Part shown: one piece after another, positions 39,723 to 49,963 of the stretch
Layout of the letters: each line of letters starts with the position of its first letter
Numbering within the stretch: the first letter of the stretch is position 1
Assembly: GCF_000263595.1 (NCBI RefSeq)
Contig: NZ_ADES01000005.1
Span: 1 to 64,000 of the forward strand
From: Gardnerella vaginalis 1500E
GTDB lineage: Bacteria; Actinomycetota; Actinomycetes; Actinomycetales; Bifidobacteriaceae
Direction of reading: 5' to 3'
DNA length: 64,000 nucleotides
Program-made: the position numbers and the translations under genes
The notes under the pieces: model-generated
What the model saw: only the letters and a program-made list of their open reading frames with translations
Databases searched by the model: none
What the model was told of the DNA's origin: nothing

Positions 39723-40363
39723 ATAATTCTTCTCCTGTGTCTCTCAAAAACCTAGCTGAGCGCATATTATCTAATAGCGTTCAGCTAGGTTTTCATATTG
39801 CTGCTGCTGAATCTTTAACAGGTGGTTTACTTGCGGACGCTTTTGTTTGCGTTCCTGGAGCTTCTCGCGTATTTTGCGGTTCTGCTGTTACTTACGATAT
39901 TCACGCTAAAGCTAAAATTTTAGGCGTCGACGCTCATCTTTTACAGACCGAAGGTGCGGTTTTTAAGGATGTTGCTATGCAGATGGCAGTGGGGGCGTCT
40001 CGCATATACCGTGGTGCTGGTTGGGAGTATGACGATGATTCTTCGGCAGATTCTAGATTCCCAATAATTGGTCTTTCAACAACCGGAGTTGCAGGCCCTG
40101 GTCCGGAAGGCAGTAAGCCTGCTGGATTGGTTTATGTTGGTGTTTTGCTTCCTGAATCTTTTAATTTGCGTGATTTGATTTTGCAAAAATCTAGTGATCT
40201 TCTTTGTTTGGATTGTGTTAGCAATATGTGGGATTACACTTCTAAAAAAGATGTTGTTCTTGTTTTTGAACTTAATTTAGAAGGTAGTCGTGAGCAAGTG
40301 CGTAAATCTACGGTACATAATTTGCTTAAAATCTTAGATTATTTACTGTCTGTATTCGAGTAA
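39719..40363 (+). CDS. cinA: CinA C-terminal-type nicotinamide-nucleotide amidase
   Basis: 214 residues containing only the PncC/CinA C-terminal domain, which deamidates NMN for NAD salvage. Motifs: AAAESLTGGLLAD, GSAVTYDIHAKAKILGV and TTGVAGPGP. About 28 extra residues (around 160-188) precede the usual F-x-G-x-R-E-x-x-R segment. It is coupled to pgsA and followed by recA, a common actinobacterial order. Confidence 0.88.
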   Translation: MNNSSPVSLKNLAERILSNSVQLGFHIAAAESLTGGLLADAFVCVPGASRVFCGSAVTYDIHAKAKILGVDAHLLQTEGAVFKDVAMQMAVGASRIYRGAGWEYDDDSSADSRFPIIGLSTTGVAGPGPEGSKPAGLVYVGVLLPESFNLRDLILQKSSDLLCLDCVSNMWDYTSKKDVVLVFELNLEGSREQVRKSTVHNLLKILDYLLSVFE

Positions 40364-40405
40364 TATTTGAACTTTTGGCTGATTTACAAGCAAGACACGC
40401 AGTAT

Positions 40406-40419
40406 CGAACAAATGTTCG
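40406..40419. promoter_or_regulatory. LexA (SOS) box of recA
   Basis: The palindrome CGAACAAATGTTCG fits the Gram-positive LexA site (CGAAC-N4-GTTCG). A -10 candidate, TATACT, lies at 40429-40434, so LexA would cover the -35 region. A second palindrome, TCGAAC-N7-GTTCGA (40537-40555), is nearer the gene. Confidence 0.85.
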
Positions 40420-40586
40420 TATTTGTAGTATACTTGAGATTGTTGAGATGATTGCAGCGCACTCAAGCGTCATGGTGAATATTTAGCTTTAGCTTTTATC
40501 CACATTGCTCAAAAGCGCTTGCAGTAGCATCATGTGTCGAACTAATGTCGTTCGATACATAACGGCATGCGAAAGGAGTAGCAAAC

Positions 40587-41729
40587 ATGGCGCAAACAGC
40601 AAAAGGTAAAAGCACTGTTGATCGTCTTATTGATGCAGATAAGGCAGATCCTCGTCGTCAAGCCGCGCTGGAAACTGCATTAGCTAATGTTGAAAGACAA
40701 TACGGAAAAGGTTCTGCAATGCGCTTGGGCGACAGGCCTATGCAAGATGTAGAAGTGATTCCTACAGGTTCAATCGCTTTGGATACTGCTTTGGGTATTG
40801 GTGGTGTTCCGCGTGGACGTATTGTTGAAGTTTACGGTCCAGAATCGTCTGGTAAAACAACTCTTGCATTGCATATTGTTGCTAATGCTCAAAAAAACGG
40901 TGGTGTAGCAGCGTTTATTGATGCAGAACACGCTTTGGATCCTGTGTACGCCAGAAAACTCGGTGTCGACACTGATGCACTTATTGTTTCTCAGCCTGAC
41001 AACGGCGAGCAGGCGTTGGAAATTGCGGATATGCTTATTCGTTCTGGTGCTTTGGATGTGATTGTTGTTGATTCTGTGGCAGCTTTAGTTCCTAAGGCTG
41101 AAATTGATGGAGATATGGGAGATAGTCACGTTGGTTTGCAGGCTCGCTTAATGAGTCAGGCTCTTCGTAAAATGACTGGTGCTCTTTCTCAAGCTGGAAC
41201 TACCGCTATTTTTATTAATCAGCTTCGTGAAAAAATTGGCGTATTCTTCGGTAATCCTGAAACAACTACTGGTGGTAAGGCTTTGAAATTCTACGCGTCT
41301 GTGCGTATGGATATTCGTAGGGTTTCCACTATTAAAGAGGGCGAAGAAGCTATTGGTAATCGCACTAAAGTTAAGATTGTTAAAAATAAGATGGCTCCGC
41401 CATTTAAAACTGCTGAGTTTGATGTTTTGTACGGTGAAGGTATTTCCACAGAAGGTTCTGTTATTGACATGGGCTTGCAGGCTGATGTTATTAAGAAATC
41501 TGGTTCGTGGTTTACTTACGAAGGTGAGCAACTCGGTCAGGGTCGCGAAAACGTTCGTAAATTCCTAAAAGATAATCCAGCTATTACTGAAGAAATTAGC
41601 GAAAAGATTAAGGCAGCATTAGGTTTAATGCATCCAGATGATCAATTTGCTGAGGATCCAGAATTGGATCGTGCAGATGAAGCTTCGGATGCTAAAAGTT
41701 CTACTGCAAAATCTTCAGCAAAAAAGTAA
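40587..41729 (+). CDS. recA: Recombinase RecA
   Basis: Strand exchange and LexA co-protease. 380 residues. Walker [10 protein letters not shown], the [13 protein letters not shown] segment and the L2 region [17 protein letters not shown] are intact. The Ser/Lys/Asp-rich C-terminus is normal. Ribosome site GAAAGGAG. SOS control by the upstream LexA box is expected. Confidence 0.98.
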   Translation: MAQTAKGKSTVDRLIDADKADPRRQAALETALANVERQYGKGSAMRLGDRPMQDVEVIPTGSIALDTALGIGGVPRGRIVEVYGPESSGKTTLALHIVANAQKNGGVAAFIDAEHALDPVYARKLGVDTDALIVSQPDNGEQALEIADMLIRSGALDVIVVDSVAALVPKAEIDGDMGDSHVGLQARLMSQALRKMTGALSQAGTTAIFINQLREKIGVFFGNPETTTGGKALKFYASVRMDIRRVSTIKEGEEAIGNRTKVKIVKNKMAPPFKTAEFDVLYGEGISTEGSVIDMGLQADVIKKSGSWFTYEGEQLGQGRENVRKFLKDNPAITEEISEKIKAALGLMHPDDQFAEDPELDRADEASDAKSSTAKSSAKK

Positions 41730-41758
41730 TAGAAGATTAGCGTATAAAGCGAATTGAT

Positions 41759-42463
41759 ATGGTGATTAGTGTATCGAGTTTTCTTCGCAATCATCCAGTA
41801 ACGCTTACTAGCGAATATGATGAAAGTAATGACGTCACTCTTAATACTCGTAAGCGCACATCGCGTAAATCATCACGTTTAAGCGCAAAAACTAATACAA
41901 ACAACATGCCGTATGTAAAAGGCGCTAACAAGTGTGATTTAAACGATAAGAATTTCGCAAGTGACAAGCTTTGCGCTAGTGATAAGACTTGTGAAGGTGA
42001 TGAAGATGATTGTAGGGAAGCAGCTTTAAGACTTTTAGATTATGCTCCTCGCTCTGTAATAGATATGCGTCAGCGTCTTAAAGAAAAAGGATACTGTGAA
42101 GTTGTTGTTGATTCGGTTATTAATCGTTTAATTGAATTGCATCTTCTTGATGACAATCAATACGCTCAAATGGTAATTCGCTCTTGCGTAGCGCGGCTTC
42201 TTGGTGCTAGAGCTACACGCATGGAATTGCATCGTAAGAATGTCAATCCTGACGCTATTTCGAAATGCGTGGAGTTAGCTCAAAATTCGGGAGTATTTAC
42301 TGAAGCAGCTTGGGAGCTTGGACGAAAAACTGCTCAACGTACGAAAAATCTTGAGCCTTTAGTTAGAAGACGCAGATTTTTTGCAGCTGCCGCTAGAAAA
42401 GGGCATGATTTAAGCGTTATTAACGAAGTATATGCCGCTTTGTTTATGAGTGATAACGAGTAA
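41759..42463 (+). CDS. recX: Regulatory protein RecX
   Basis: Binds RecA filaments and limits recombination. 234 residues. An N-terminal low-complexity extension of about 80 residues precedes the RecX fold (AALRLLDYAPRSVIDMRQRLKEKGY; HLLDDNQYAQMVIRS). It lies 29 bp behind recA, probably cotranscribed. Confidence 0.88.
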   Translation: MVISVSSFLRNHPVTLTSEYDESNDVTLNTRKRTSRKSSRLSAKTNTNNMPYVKGANKCDLNDKNFASDKLCASDKTCEGDEDDCREAALRLLDYAPRSVIDMRQRLKEKGYCEVVVDSVINRLIELHLLDDNQYAQMVIRSCVARLLGARATRMELHRKNVNPDAISKCVELAQNSGVFTEAAWELGRKTAQRTKNLEPLVRRRRFFAAAARKGHDLSVINEVYAALFMSDNE

Positions 42464-42464
42464 T

Positions 42465-42500
42465 AAAAGAGGCTGGTTTCTAATAAGCCAGCCTCTTTTT
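42465..42500. terminator. Bidirectional terminator between recX and thrC
   Basis: GAGGCTGG (42469-42476) with CCAGCCTC (42488-42495), with A-run before and T-run after, serving both convergent genes. Confidence 0.9.
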
Positions 42501-42548
42501 GTTGTTTTTACTATTTACTGTTTTACTTTTCCTTTACATAAATCACGT

Positions 42549-44078
42549 TCATTTAGAGAAGTTATTCGCCTGCGTTTGAACATAGCTAGGCATTTGTGAA
42601 ATATCAATAACATCAGTAAAACGTGGCGTCTTATTTTCAAGTTCTCTAAGCATGCTTGGAGCTTTCGTTTCTGTTGCTTCACTAAGAGCATCCATGCATT
42701 GGAAATCATCCATATCTTTCACATTCTTAAGACCTAAAGCTTCAGCCACTACGCGCGGGAACTTATAAGGGCTTGCAGTGCTTAAAAGCACTCGAGGCAC
42801 GTTTTCGTCATGTGGAATATGCTGCATAACAAAGTATCCGCAAGCAGTATGCGGGTCAATAACATACTTGTACTTGTTCCAGCAGTCAGAAATAGCTTTG
42901 CGAATCTGATCCTCATTTGCCCAGCCGCAGCCAAAAATAGATCGTATTTTTGCAAGCACGTTTTCTGGAATCTCAAAAGCGCCCCACTGAGCTAAATCAT
43001 TCATAAGCATTTGTATTAAACGCGTGTCTTTATCGCACATGTAGTAAAGCATTCGTTCCAAATTAGAAGAAACTAAAATATCCATTGAAGGAGCAACAGT
43101 GTGATGGAATGGGCGTTGACGGTTATAAGTTCCGCTTACCAAAAAATCGAATAAAACATTATTGCTATTGCTTGCAACAATAAGATGTTTTACAGGAAGA
43201 CCAAGCATTTTTGCGTAATATCCAGCAAGAATATCGCCAAAATTACCGGTTGGTACGCAAAACTCAACTTCGTCGCCAAGAGCTATTGCTTTACGCTCAA
43301 CAAGCTGCTTATAAGCCGCAAAATAGTATACGACTTGTGGCACGAGTCGTCCAACATTTATTGAATTAGCAGAAGACAATTCAGTGTTCGAAGATTCTTC
43401 AATATTTTTATTAAGCTCACTATTCGTGAAAATCTGTTTTACGCCAGTTTGAGCATCGTCAAAATTGCCTCGGACTGCGCAAACTTGCACGTTTTTACCA
43501 GCTTGAGTTGTCATTTGTAATTCTTGAACGCGGCTAACTTTTCCTTCTGGGTAAAAAGTAACCATAGAAGTGCCTGGAACATCGGCAAAACCAGCCAAAG
43601 CTGCTTTTCCAGTATCTCCAGAAGTTGCGGTCAAAATCATAACATTCTGATTGTTGTTTGATTCAGATTTTTCGGTTTTGTTTTGGCTGCGGCTCATAAG
43701 CTGTGGAAGCATTTGTAAAGCCACGTCCTTAAAAGCGCAAGTAGGACCGTGGAAAAGTTCCATAACAAAATCGCGAGTATTTCCAAGCTGACGAATTGGA
43801 GTAATGTCAGAGTTAGACCATTGGTCTGCGTATGCAAGCTTTACGCAATCAGAAAGCTCTTCTTGAGAGTAATCAGGAAGCAAGATTTGCAAAATATCTT
43901 GAACTATTTCCTGGTAGGATTTGCCTTGCAATTTAGAAATATCATAACGCTCGCTACCAAGGCTATCAGCTACAAATAATCCGCCGTCTTCGGCAATACC
44001 TTGACGAATTGCCTGCTTAGAAGTGTAAGTTGGAGTAGTTGCGCGCGTGCTATGAAAAATAGCTGTATCTTCTGACAT
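42549..44078 (-). CDS. thrC: Threonine synthase
   Basis: PLP enzyme converting O-phosphohomoserine to threonine. 509 residues, the long form. The PLP Lys is probably Lys117 in HGPTCAFKDVALQ. Phosphate-binding loop TSGDTGKAALAGF and substrate motif PTGNFGDILAGYYAK are present. It is a single gene, divergent from proA. Confidence 0.95.
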   Translation of the reverse strand: MSEDTAIFHSTRATTPTYTSKQAIRQGIAEDGGLFVADSLGSERYDISKLQGKSYQEIVQDILQILLPDYSQEELSDCVKLAYADQWSNSDITPIRQLGNTRDFVMELFHGPTCAFKDVALQMLPQLMSRSQNKTEKSESNNNQNVMILTATSGDTGKAALAGFADVPGTSMVTFYPEGKVSRVQELQMTTQAGKNVQVCAVRGNFDDAQTGVKQIFTNSELNKNIEESSNTELSSANSINVGRLVPQVVYYFAAYKQLVERKAIALGDEVEFCVPTGNFGDILAGYYAKMLGLPVKHLIVASNSNNVLFDFLVSGTYNRQRPFHHTVAPSMDILVSSNLERMLYYMCDKDTRLIQMLMNDLAQWGAFEIPENVLAKIRSIFGCGWANEDQIRKAISDCWNKYKYVIDPHTACGYFVMQHIPHDENVPRVLLSTASPYKFPRVVAEALGLKNVKDMDDFQCMDALSEATETKAPSMLRELENKTPRFTDVIDISQMPSYVQTQANNFSK

Positions 44079-44191
44079 AATGTCTCCGTAACCGAATAAT
44101 CATATGGAATATTTGTGCAAATTATGCATCGTCTTATAAAAATATGCTACCCGAAGCGCTGGGCGAACGGGCGTGTGCTAATCTCATAATT

Positions 44192-45526
44192 ATGACAACT
44201 CTTGATTCTAAACAGGAAAATGAAGCCAATAATCTACAGGTGGGAGCGTTGAGCGTTGACAATTTAGTTAATGGGCGCGCGGATTTAGCAAGGTTTGCTT
44301 GGCGAGATTTTTCTAAAACGGATACTAGAACAAAAAATGAGCTTCTTGAAAAAATGGCAGACGCTTTGGATTTAGCAGCTTTAGATATTGCTGCCGCTAA
44401 TGAAAAAGATCTTAAAGAAGCCGAAGCTAAAGGAATGGATGCTGGAAAGCTCGACAGGCTTAAATTTAACGAAGAGCGTGTGAAAAATTCTGCTCAAAGC
44501 GTAAGGAAAATTGCGCAATTGCAAGATCCTGTAGGAGAAGTTGTTCGCGGATACACTCTTCCTAATGGTATTAAACTTTCGCAAGTTCGTGTGCCAATTG
44601 GTGTTATGGGAATGATTTATGAGGCTCGCCCAAACGTCACTATTGATGTTGCAGCTTTGTGCTTAAAGTCTGGTAATGCAGCAATTTTGCGAGGAGGAAG
44701 TGCTGCTCAAAATACGAATCAAAAAAGCATTGAGATTATTGGAAGTGTGTTAAAAAAGGCCGGTTTTAGTGCAGATTTAATTCAGTCGGTTGACGATTTA
44801 GGCAGGTCGGGAGCAACGGCAATGATGCACGCGCACGGTCATATTGATGTTCTAGTGCCGCGCGGTAGTGCGAATCTTATTGCTACGGTTGTTCAAGAGT
44901 CTACAGTGCCGGTTATTGAAACTGGTGCTGGAAACGTGCATATTTATGTAGATAAAAGCGCTGATATTAAAAAAGCTATACCGATTGTTATTAACGCAAA
45001 AACTCAGCGCGTAGGCGTGTGTAATGCGGCAGAAAAATTATTGGTAAATCGCAATATTGCGCAGGAATTTTTACCGCAAGTTGGCGCTGCTTTAGCTGAG
45101 CATAATGTTATTTTGCATGTTGACGATAAATCTTACGAAATTTTGCAATCTGCTAATATTGCAGGTTTACAGCTTGAGCATGCAACTTGTGAAGATTGGA
45201 AACGCGAGTATTTGTCGCTTAATATGGGCGTAAAAATTGTGGACGATGCTTTTGATGCTGCAAATCATATAGCGAAGTATTCTACTGGGCATACGGAAAC
45301 AATTATTGCTGAAGATTACGAAACGATTCAAAGTTTTATTGCGAATGTTGATTCTGCAGTGGTGATGGTGAATGCTTCAACTCGCTTTACGGATGGCGGA
45401 GAGTTTGGTTTTGGTGCTGAACTTGGAATATCGACGCAAAAATTGCATGCAAGAGGCCCTATGGGATTGCGTGAGATGACAACAACCAAGTGGATTGGCT
45501 ACGGCAGCGGTCAGATACGCGAGTAG
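44192..45526 (+). CDS. proA: Gamma-glutamyl phosphate reductase
   Basis: Second step of proline synthesis. 444 residues from ATG 44192; the frame is open to 44144 but the family N-terminus fits the later start. No clear ribosome site is seen, so a near-leaderless message is possible. Motifs: [27 protein letters not shown], and the catalytic Cys in [13 protein letters not shown]. No proB is seen in the window. Confidence 0.94.
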   Translation: MTTLDSKQENEANNLQVGALSVDNLVNGRADLARFAWRDFSKTDTRTKNELLEKMADALDLAALDIAAANEKDLKEAEAKGMDAGKLDRLKFNEERVKNSAQSVRKIAQLQDPVGEVVRGYTLPNGIKLSQVRVPIGVMGMIYEARPNVTIDVAALCLKSGNAAILRGGSAAQNTNQKSIEIIGSVLKKAGFSADLIQSVDDLGRSGATAMMHAHGHIDVLVPRGSANLIATVVQESTVPVIETGAGNVHIYVDKSADIKKAIPIVINAKTQRVGVCNAAEKLLVNRNIAQEFLPQVGAALAEHNVILHVDDKSYEILQSANIAGLQLEHATCEDWKREYLSLNMGVKIVDDAFDAANHIAKYSTGHTETIIAEDYETIQSFIANVDSAVVMVNASTRFTDGGEFGFGAELGISTQKLHARGPMGLREMTTTKWIGYGSGQIRE

Positions 45527-45564
45527 TTCTGGCTTTAATAGTTACGTGGCGGTAAGGTAAGAGT

Positions 45565-46095
45565 ATGCCTAATGATATGCCTAAGAATGATGTGAATATG
45601 ACTCCGGCTGAAGCGCTTAATATTGCGGCTGAGCGTTTGTCGATTGTGCGCTATGTGTTTTTGGTGCAAATTGAGGATGGTATTGCCTCCGCGCAACAGC
45701 GTTCCTCGCTTGAATACGCGGATGCTGTGCTTATGGGTTGGCCGGATGCTGACGCAAATGACGTAACGCTTCCTGAAGATGATGCGTTTTCTAGCGTTCT
45801 TGAGCAAATGGGTCGAATGGAAAAGAATATTCATGAATTTAGTTCTTTAGAGCGCAATAATGATGTTGATTCAATGACATCGATGCTTGTTAAAATCACT
45901 GAATCTGTGGCGAAAATTCGCGGCACGTATCAGCCTGATTTTCCTCTTCCAACTTTTGCTGAAATTCAGCGTGTTGTTAAGGACGAGTGGGATGAGGAGA
46001 TGGGAAATATTAACCCAGATAGTGCGAATGATGCTTCTGGGGTAGTTAGTGAAACTGAGGCTGAAGATAAGGAATCTGAAGCGAATGAGTCCTGA
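45565..46095 (+). CDS. Conserved hypothetical protein between proA and nadD
   Basis: 176 residues, acidic, no membrane segment. Mostly helical ([20 protein letters not shown]) with a disordered Glu/Asp/Ser C-tail. The ribosome site GGTAAGG supports ATG 45565; ATG 45577 and 45598 are alternatives. It overlaps nadD by 11 bp, suggesting cotranslation. No function is recognised. Confidence 0.75.
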   Translation: MPNDMPKNDVNMTPAEALNIAAERLSIVRYVFLVQIEDGIASAQQRSSLEYADAVLMGWPDADANDVTLPEDDAFSSVLEQMGRMEKNIHEFSSLERNNDVDSMTSMLVKITESVAKIRGTYQPDFPLPTFAEIQRVVKDEWDEEMGNINPDSANDASGVVSETEAEDKESEANES

Positions 46096-46894
46096 AAATC
46101 ACACAGATGCGCAGCGGCGAATGTCTGACCTGTTTCAAGGTTCGTTTACCGGAAAAGAAGCGGCTCCTCCTGCGGTAGCAACTTCTATGCGAAAGCGCAC
46201 TTCTGCACGCGGTAACGTTCATGAGCGTCAGCGTATTGGCATTATGGGTGGAACTTTTGATCCTATTCATAACGGCCACTTGGTTGCGGCTTCTGAAGTT
46301 GCGTGGGTTTATGATTTGGACGAGGTTATTTTCGTGCCAACTGGTAGGCCTGTTTTTAAGCTTGATAAAAAAGTTACGAATGCTGAGGACCGTTATTTAA
46401 TGACGGTTATTGCAACGGCTTCTAATCCTAAGTTTACTGTTTCTAGGGTTGATATTGACCGTCCAGGAGTTACTTACACTATTGATACTTTGCAAGATAT
46501 TCACGCGCAGCATCCGGATGCGGAGCTTTTCTTCATTACTGGAGCGGACGCTGTGGCGGAAATTATGCAGTGGAAGAATGCGCGCGAAATGTGGAATTTG
46601 GCGCGATTTGTGGCAGTAACTCGCCCAGGGTATTCTAGGCCGGAAAAGTTGGAGTCTAATTTGCCTTTTATTACTAGGCAGCTGAATGTGAACAGTGCTG
46701 GAAATGTTGCAAATTATGACGATATTGTTCACTGCGATTCTGAACATTTGCCGGTTGATATTTTGGAGATTCCAGCATTATCGATTTCTTCTACGGATGT
46801 TCGCCGTCGCGCTGAGCATGGTGAACCAGTATGGTATTTAGTTCCGGATGGAGTTGTGCAGTACATTGTTAAGCACGGCTTGTATAGGTCGTGA
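46085..46894 (+). CDS. nadD: Nicotinate-nucleotide adenylyltransferase
   Basis: Makes NaAD in NAD synthesis. 269 residues from ATG 46085. A ~45-residue Arg/Ala-rich extension precedes the domain start [20 protein letters not shown], whose nucleotide motif and the later [12 protein letters not shown] (ISSTxIR-like) are intact. A start at 46121 is possible. Confidence 0.92.
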   Translation: MSPENHTDAQRRMSDLFQGSFTGKEAAPPAVATSMRKRTSARGNVHERQRIGIMGGTFDPIHNGHLVAASEVAWVYDLDEVIFVPTGRPVFKLDKKVTNAEDRYLMTVIATASNPKFTVSRVDIDRPGVTYTIDTLQDIHAQHPDAELFFITGADAVAEIMQWKNAREMWNLARFVAVTRPGYSRPEKLESNLPFITRQLNVNSAGNVANYDDIVHCDSEHLPVDILEIPALSISSTDVRRRAEHGEPVWYLVPDGVVQYIVKHGLYRS

Positions 46895-46990
46895 CTATTT
46901 ACTTTTTCGGCTTGTCGCCGCAAGTCTGCGCAAAAAGTTAGTATTGAATATGTTCATTTCGCGAACTAAAGCGAACTAACGTTTGGAGAT

Positions 46991-48013
46991 ATGGTGAGCA
47001 TCGTCCTTGAAGGAAAGCCAGATAAAAACCTTGTTCTCGTTACTGGTCGCGCCCATCCGAAACTTGCTCGTGATGTAGCAGACCAGCTTGGCATTGATGT
47101 ATTGGAAACAACGGCATACGATTTTGCTAATGGTGAAATGTATGTTCGTTACACGCAGTCGGTGCGCGGTACGGATGTGTTCGTATTGCAGAGTCACAGC
47201 GATCCTGTTAACAAGTCCATTATGGAACAGTTGATTATGATCGACGCTTTGAAGCGCGCTTCTGCTCGTTCGATTACTGCAGTTTGCCCACTTCTTGGCT
47301 ATTCTCGTCAGGATAAGAAGCATCGCGGTCGTGAGCCTATTTCTTGCCGTTTGATGTTTGATTTGCTTAAGACTGCTGGCGCTGACCGCATTATGAGCGT
47401 TGATTTGCACGCGGCTCAGTCTCAAGGATTCTTCGACGGTCCGGTTGACCACTTGATTGCTATGCCTGTTTTGGTTGATTATGTGCGTGATCGTTTCCGT
47501 GATGATCTTGCAAACGTAACTGTTGTGTCTCCAGATGCTGGCCGTATTCGCGTGGCTGAACAGTGGGCGCAGCGCTTAGGCGGCGGTCCTTTGGCTTTTG
47601 TGCATAAGACTCGCGATATTACATGCCCGAATAAGGCTGTTGCAAACCGCGTTGTTGGTGACGTTGCTGGTCGCGATTGCGTTATGGTTGACGACTTGAT
47701 TGATACTGCTGGCACTATTGCTGGCGCTTGCAACGTGTTGAAGGAAGCTGGAGCTAAGTCTGTTACAGTTGTTGCAACTCACGGCGTGCTTTCTGGCCCT
47801 GCGGTTGAACGTTTGAAGGCTTGCGGCGCTCGCGAAGTTGTGTTGACGGATACTGTGCCTATTCCGGAAGAAAAGCGTTGGGATGGTTTGACTGTTCTTT
47901 CTATTGCTCCTCTTCTTGCAAGCGCAATTAAAGCAGTATTTGAAGATGGTTCGGTTGCGAAGCTTTTCGACACTTATCCGGAGCATCACGGTCAAGGCTT
48001 CCTATTTGCGTAA
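46991..48013 (+). CDS. prs: Ribose-phosphate pyrophosphokinase
   Basis: Makes PRPP, the substrate for purine, pyrimidine, His and NAD pathways; the purine cluster in this window depends on it. 340 residues. Motifs: CPLLGYSRQDKKHRGREPIS, SVDLHAAQSQGFF, and the PRPP loop CVMVDDLIDTAGTIAGA. GTTTGGAG precedes the ATG. Confidence 0.97.
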   Translation: MVSIVLEGKPDKNLVLVTGRAHPKLARDVADQLGIDVLETTAYDFANGEMYVRYTQSVRGTDVFVLQSHSDPVNKSIMEQLIMIDALKRASARSITAVCPLLGYSRQDKKHRGREPISCRLMFDLLKTAGADRIMSVDLHAAQSQGFFDGPVDHLIAMPVLVDYVRDRFRDDLANVTVVSPDAGRIRVAEQWAQRLGGGPLAFVHKTRDITCPNKAVANRVVGDVAGRDCVMVDDLIDTAGTIAGACNVLKEAGAKSVTVVATHGVLSGPAVERLKACGAREVVLTDTVPIPEEKRWDGLTVLSIAPLLASAIKAVFEDGSVAKLFDTYPEHHGQGFLFA

Positions 48014-48337
48014 ACGCTGATTTTACTTTGATTGGTTAGTTGTGCGGGGTGGAAATTGCTTGGTCGAGCAATATAAAAGCGGAGCGATAGTAATATCTTT
48101 TTGATAAATAAATATTTTTGAAAGAAAGTAAGTAAAAAACTAAACTTAACTATGCAACCGCTAAGTCCAAATAAGGTATAAGAGTGTAGCGCTGCGAGAC
48201 AAGTAATTTGCCACCCACGCACACCTCACCAATGAAATCAGCACACGCACATTAAACTGTCTAATAATGTGCGCCACGCCAAATTTGACGAAGTCAATTC
48301 GTGTGGCATAATAGTGACTTGGCGGTTTTTCCGCCGT
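48014..48337. other. Intergenic region with repeat fragment D and tRNA-Gln promoter
   Basis: No gene is seen. Positions 48182-48208 match 27 bases of repeat copy B (15453-15479) with two mismatches. A promoter, TTGACG (48285-48290) - 16 bp - CATAAT (48307-48312), precedes tRNA-Gln. A small hairpin, GGCGG-TTTTT-CCGCC, sits at 48321-48335. Confidence 0.65.
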
Positions 48338-48408
48338 TCCCTCATGGTGTAATGGCAGCACACGGGTCTTTGGAACCCTTTGTCTTGGTTCGAATCCAGG
48401 TGAGGGAG
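48338..48408 (+). tRNA. tRNA-Gln (anticodon TTG)
   Basis: Acceptor TCCCTCA with TGAGGGA; anticodon stem GGGT/ACCC with loop CTTTGGA carrying TTG; T-arm CTTGG-TTCGAAT-CCAGG. CCA is not encoded. Confidence 0.95.
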
Positions 48409-48418
48409 CTTATACAGG

Positions 48419-48446
48419 CGCTACTTGTTTTGCAAGTAGCGTTTTT
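48419..48446 (+). terminator. Terminator of tRNA-Gln
   Basis: CGCTACTTG-TTTTG-CAAGTAGCG followed by five T. Confidence 0.9.
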
Positions 48447-48519
48447 GTTTTGGATAAGCGTTAAGACGTAATAGAATTAAATCAGTAAGAATATTATTTA
48501 TACAACATAAGGAGCATGC

Positions 48520-49929
48520 GTGGAAAAGCATGATGTAGCTGCGGCAATAATTTTGGCAGCAGGTGATGGGACGCGTATGCGTTCAGCAACTCCGAAAGTA
48601 CTGCATCCGTTTGCTGGAAAAACTTTCTTAAATCGTGTTATGAATGCTGTGGCTGGCGTAAATCCAAATAAGCTGGCTGTAGTTGTGCATGCTCAGGCTG
48701 AGCGTGTAACCGCTGCCGCTGTTAGCTATAACGAAAATGTGCATATTGTGAATCAGGACGAAACTCCTGGAACTGGCCGCGCAGTTCAGTGCGCTATTAA
48801 AGATCTTAACGAAATCGCTAAAAAAGAAACTGGCGAAACGCTAAAAGGTGCTGTGTTAATTGCAGCAAGCGATATGCCTCTTTTGGACACTCAAACTCTT
48901 CAATCTTTAGTAGATTTTCACAATAATCATGGTAATGTTGCAACTGTTCTTACAGCAGTATTAGACGATGCTACTGGCTACGGCCGTATTGTTCGCGAAG
49001 CAAACGGCGATGTTTTGCGAATCGTAGAGCATAAAGATGCAAATGCTGGAGAGCTTGCAATTAAAGAAGTAAACACTTCCGTATACGTATTTGATGCCGA
49101 TGTGCTAAGTGATGCAATCGCAAACTTAAATTCTCAAAATGCTCAAGGCGAGTTTTATTTAACGGACGCTTTGGAGCATGCTAGAAAGTTTGGTCATGTG
49201 GGAGCAATGTCTGCTCCAGATCCGCTTAGCGTAGAAGGCGTAAATACGCGAGTGCAATTGGCTGCGCTCGCAAAAGCTTATAATAGGCGCGTGTGCGAGC
49301 ATTGGATGCTTGAAGGCGTAACTATTCTTGATCCGGATACTACTTGGATTGAAGATGACGTAACTCTTGCTCAAGATGTAACTGTTCTTCCTGGCTGCTT
49401 CCTTCAGGGTCATACTACTGTTTTAAGCGGCGCTGTTGTTGGCCCTTATACGACTCTTATTGATGCGCAAGTTGACGAGGATGCTGTAGTTGAGCGTTCG
49501 CGCGTGCAAGAATCGCATATTTGCAGGGCTGCTAACATTGGTCCGTGGACGTATTTGCGCGCAGGAAATGTGCTTGGTGAAGAAAGTAAGGCCGGCGCTT
49601 TTGTGGAAATGAAGAAGGCGCATATTGGTAACGGCACTAAGGTTCCGCATTTAAGCTATATTGGCGATGCAAACTTGGGCGAGCGTACGAATATTGGTGG
49701 TGGCACGATTACTGCAAACTATGATGGCGTGCATAAGAATCATACGAGTATTGGTTCTGGTGTTCACGTTGGTGCAGGTAATCTTTTTGTGGCTCCAGTA
49801 AATGTGTCTGATGGCGTAACTACGGGTGCTGGCTCTGTTGTGCGTCACGATGTTCCAGCTGATTCTATGGTGTATTCGGAAAATACTCAGCACGTAATTG
49901 AAGGCTGGAAGCCTAGCTGGGAGCGTTAA
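48520..49929 (+). CDS. glmU: Bifunctional UDP-GlcNAc pyrophosphorylase/GlcN-1-P acetyltransferase
   Basis: Makes UDP-GlcNAc for peptidoglycan. 469 residues from GTG 48520 (AAGGAG six bases upstream). The N-terminal uridylyltransferase has LAAGDGTRMRSATPKVLHP. The C-terminal left-handed beta-helix carries acetyltransferase residues (SYIGDANLGERTNIGGGTIT; NYDG). Both halves appear complete. Confidence 0.96.
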   Translation: MEKHDVAAAIILAAGDGTRMRSATPKVLHPFAGKTFLNRVMNAVAGVNPNKLAVVVHAQAERVTAAAVSYNENVHIVNQDETPGTGRAVQCAIKDLNEIAKKETGETLKGAVLIAASDMPLLDTQTLQSLVDFHNNHGNVATVLTAVLDDATGYGRIVREANGDVLRIVEHKDANAGELAIKEVNTSVYVFDADVLSDAIANLNSQNAQGEFYLTDALEHARKFGHVGAMSAPDPLSVEGVNTRVQLAALAKAYNRRVCEHWMLEGVTILDPDTTWIEDDVTLAQDVTVLPGCFLQGHTTVLSGAVVGPYTTLIDAQVDEDAVVERSRVQESHICRAANIGPWTYLRAGNVLGEESKAGAFVEMKKAHIGNGTKVPHLSYIGDANLGERTNIGGGTITANYDGVHKNHTSIGSGVHVGAGNLFVAPVNVSDGVTTGAGSVVRHDVPADSMVYSENTQHVIEGWKPSWER

Positions 49930-49963
49930 ATTATTTATAAAAGGCTTTAGAAGGCGGTAGATT

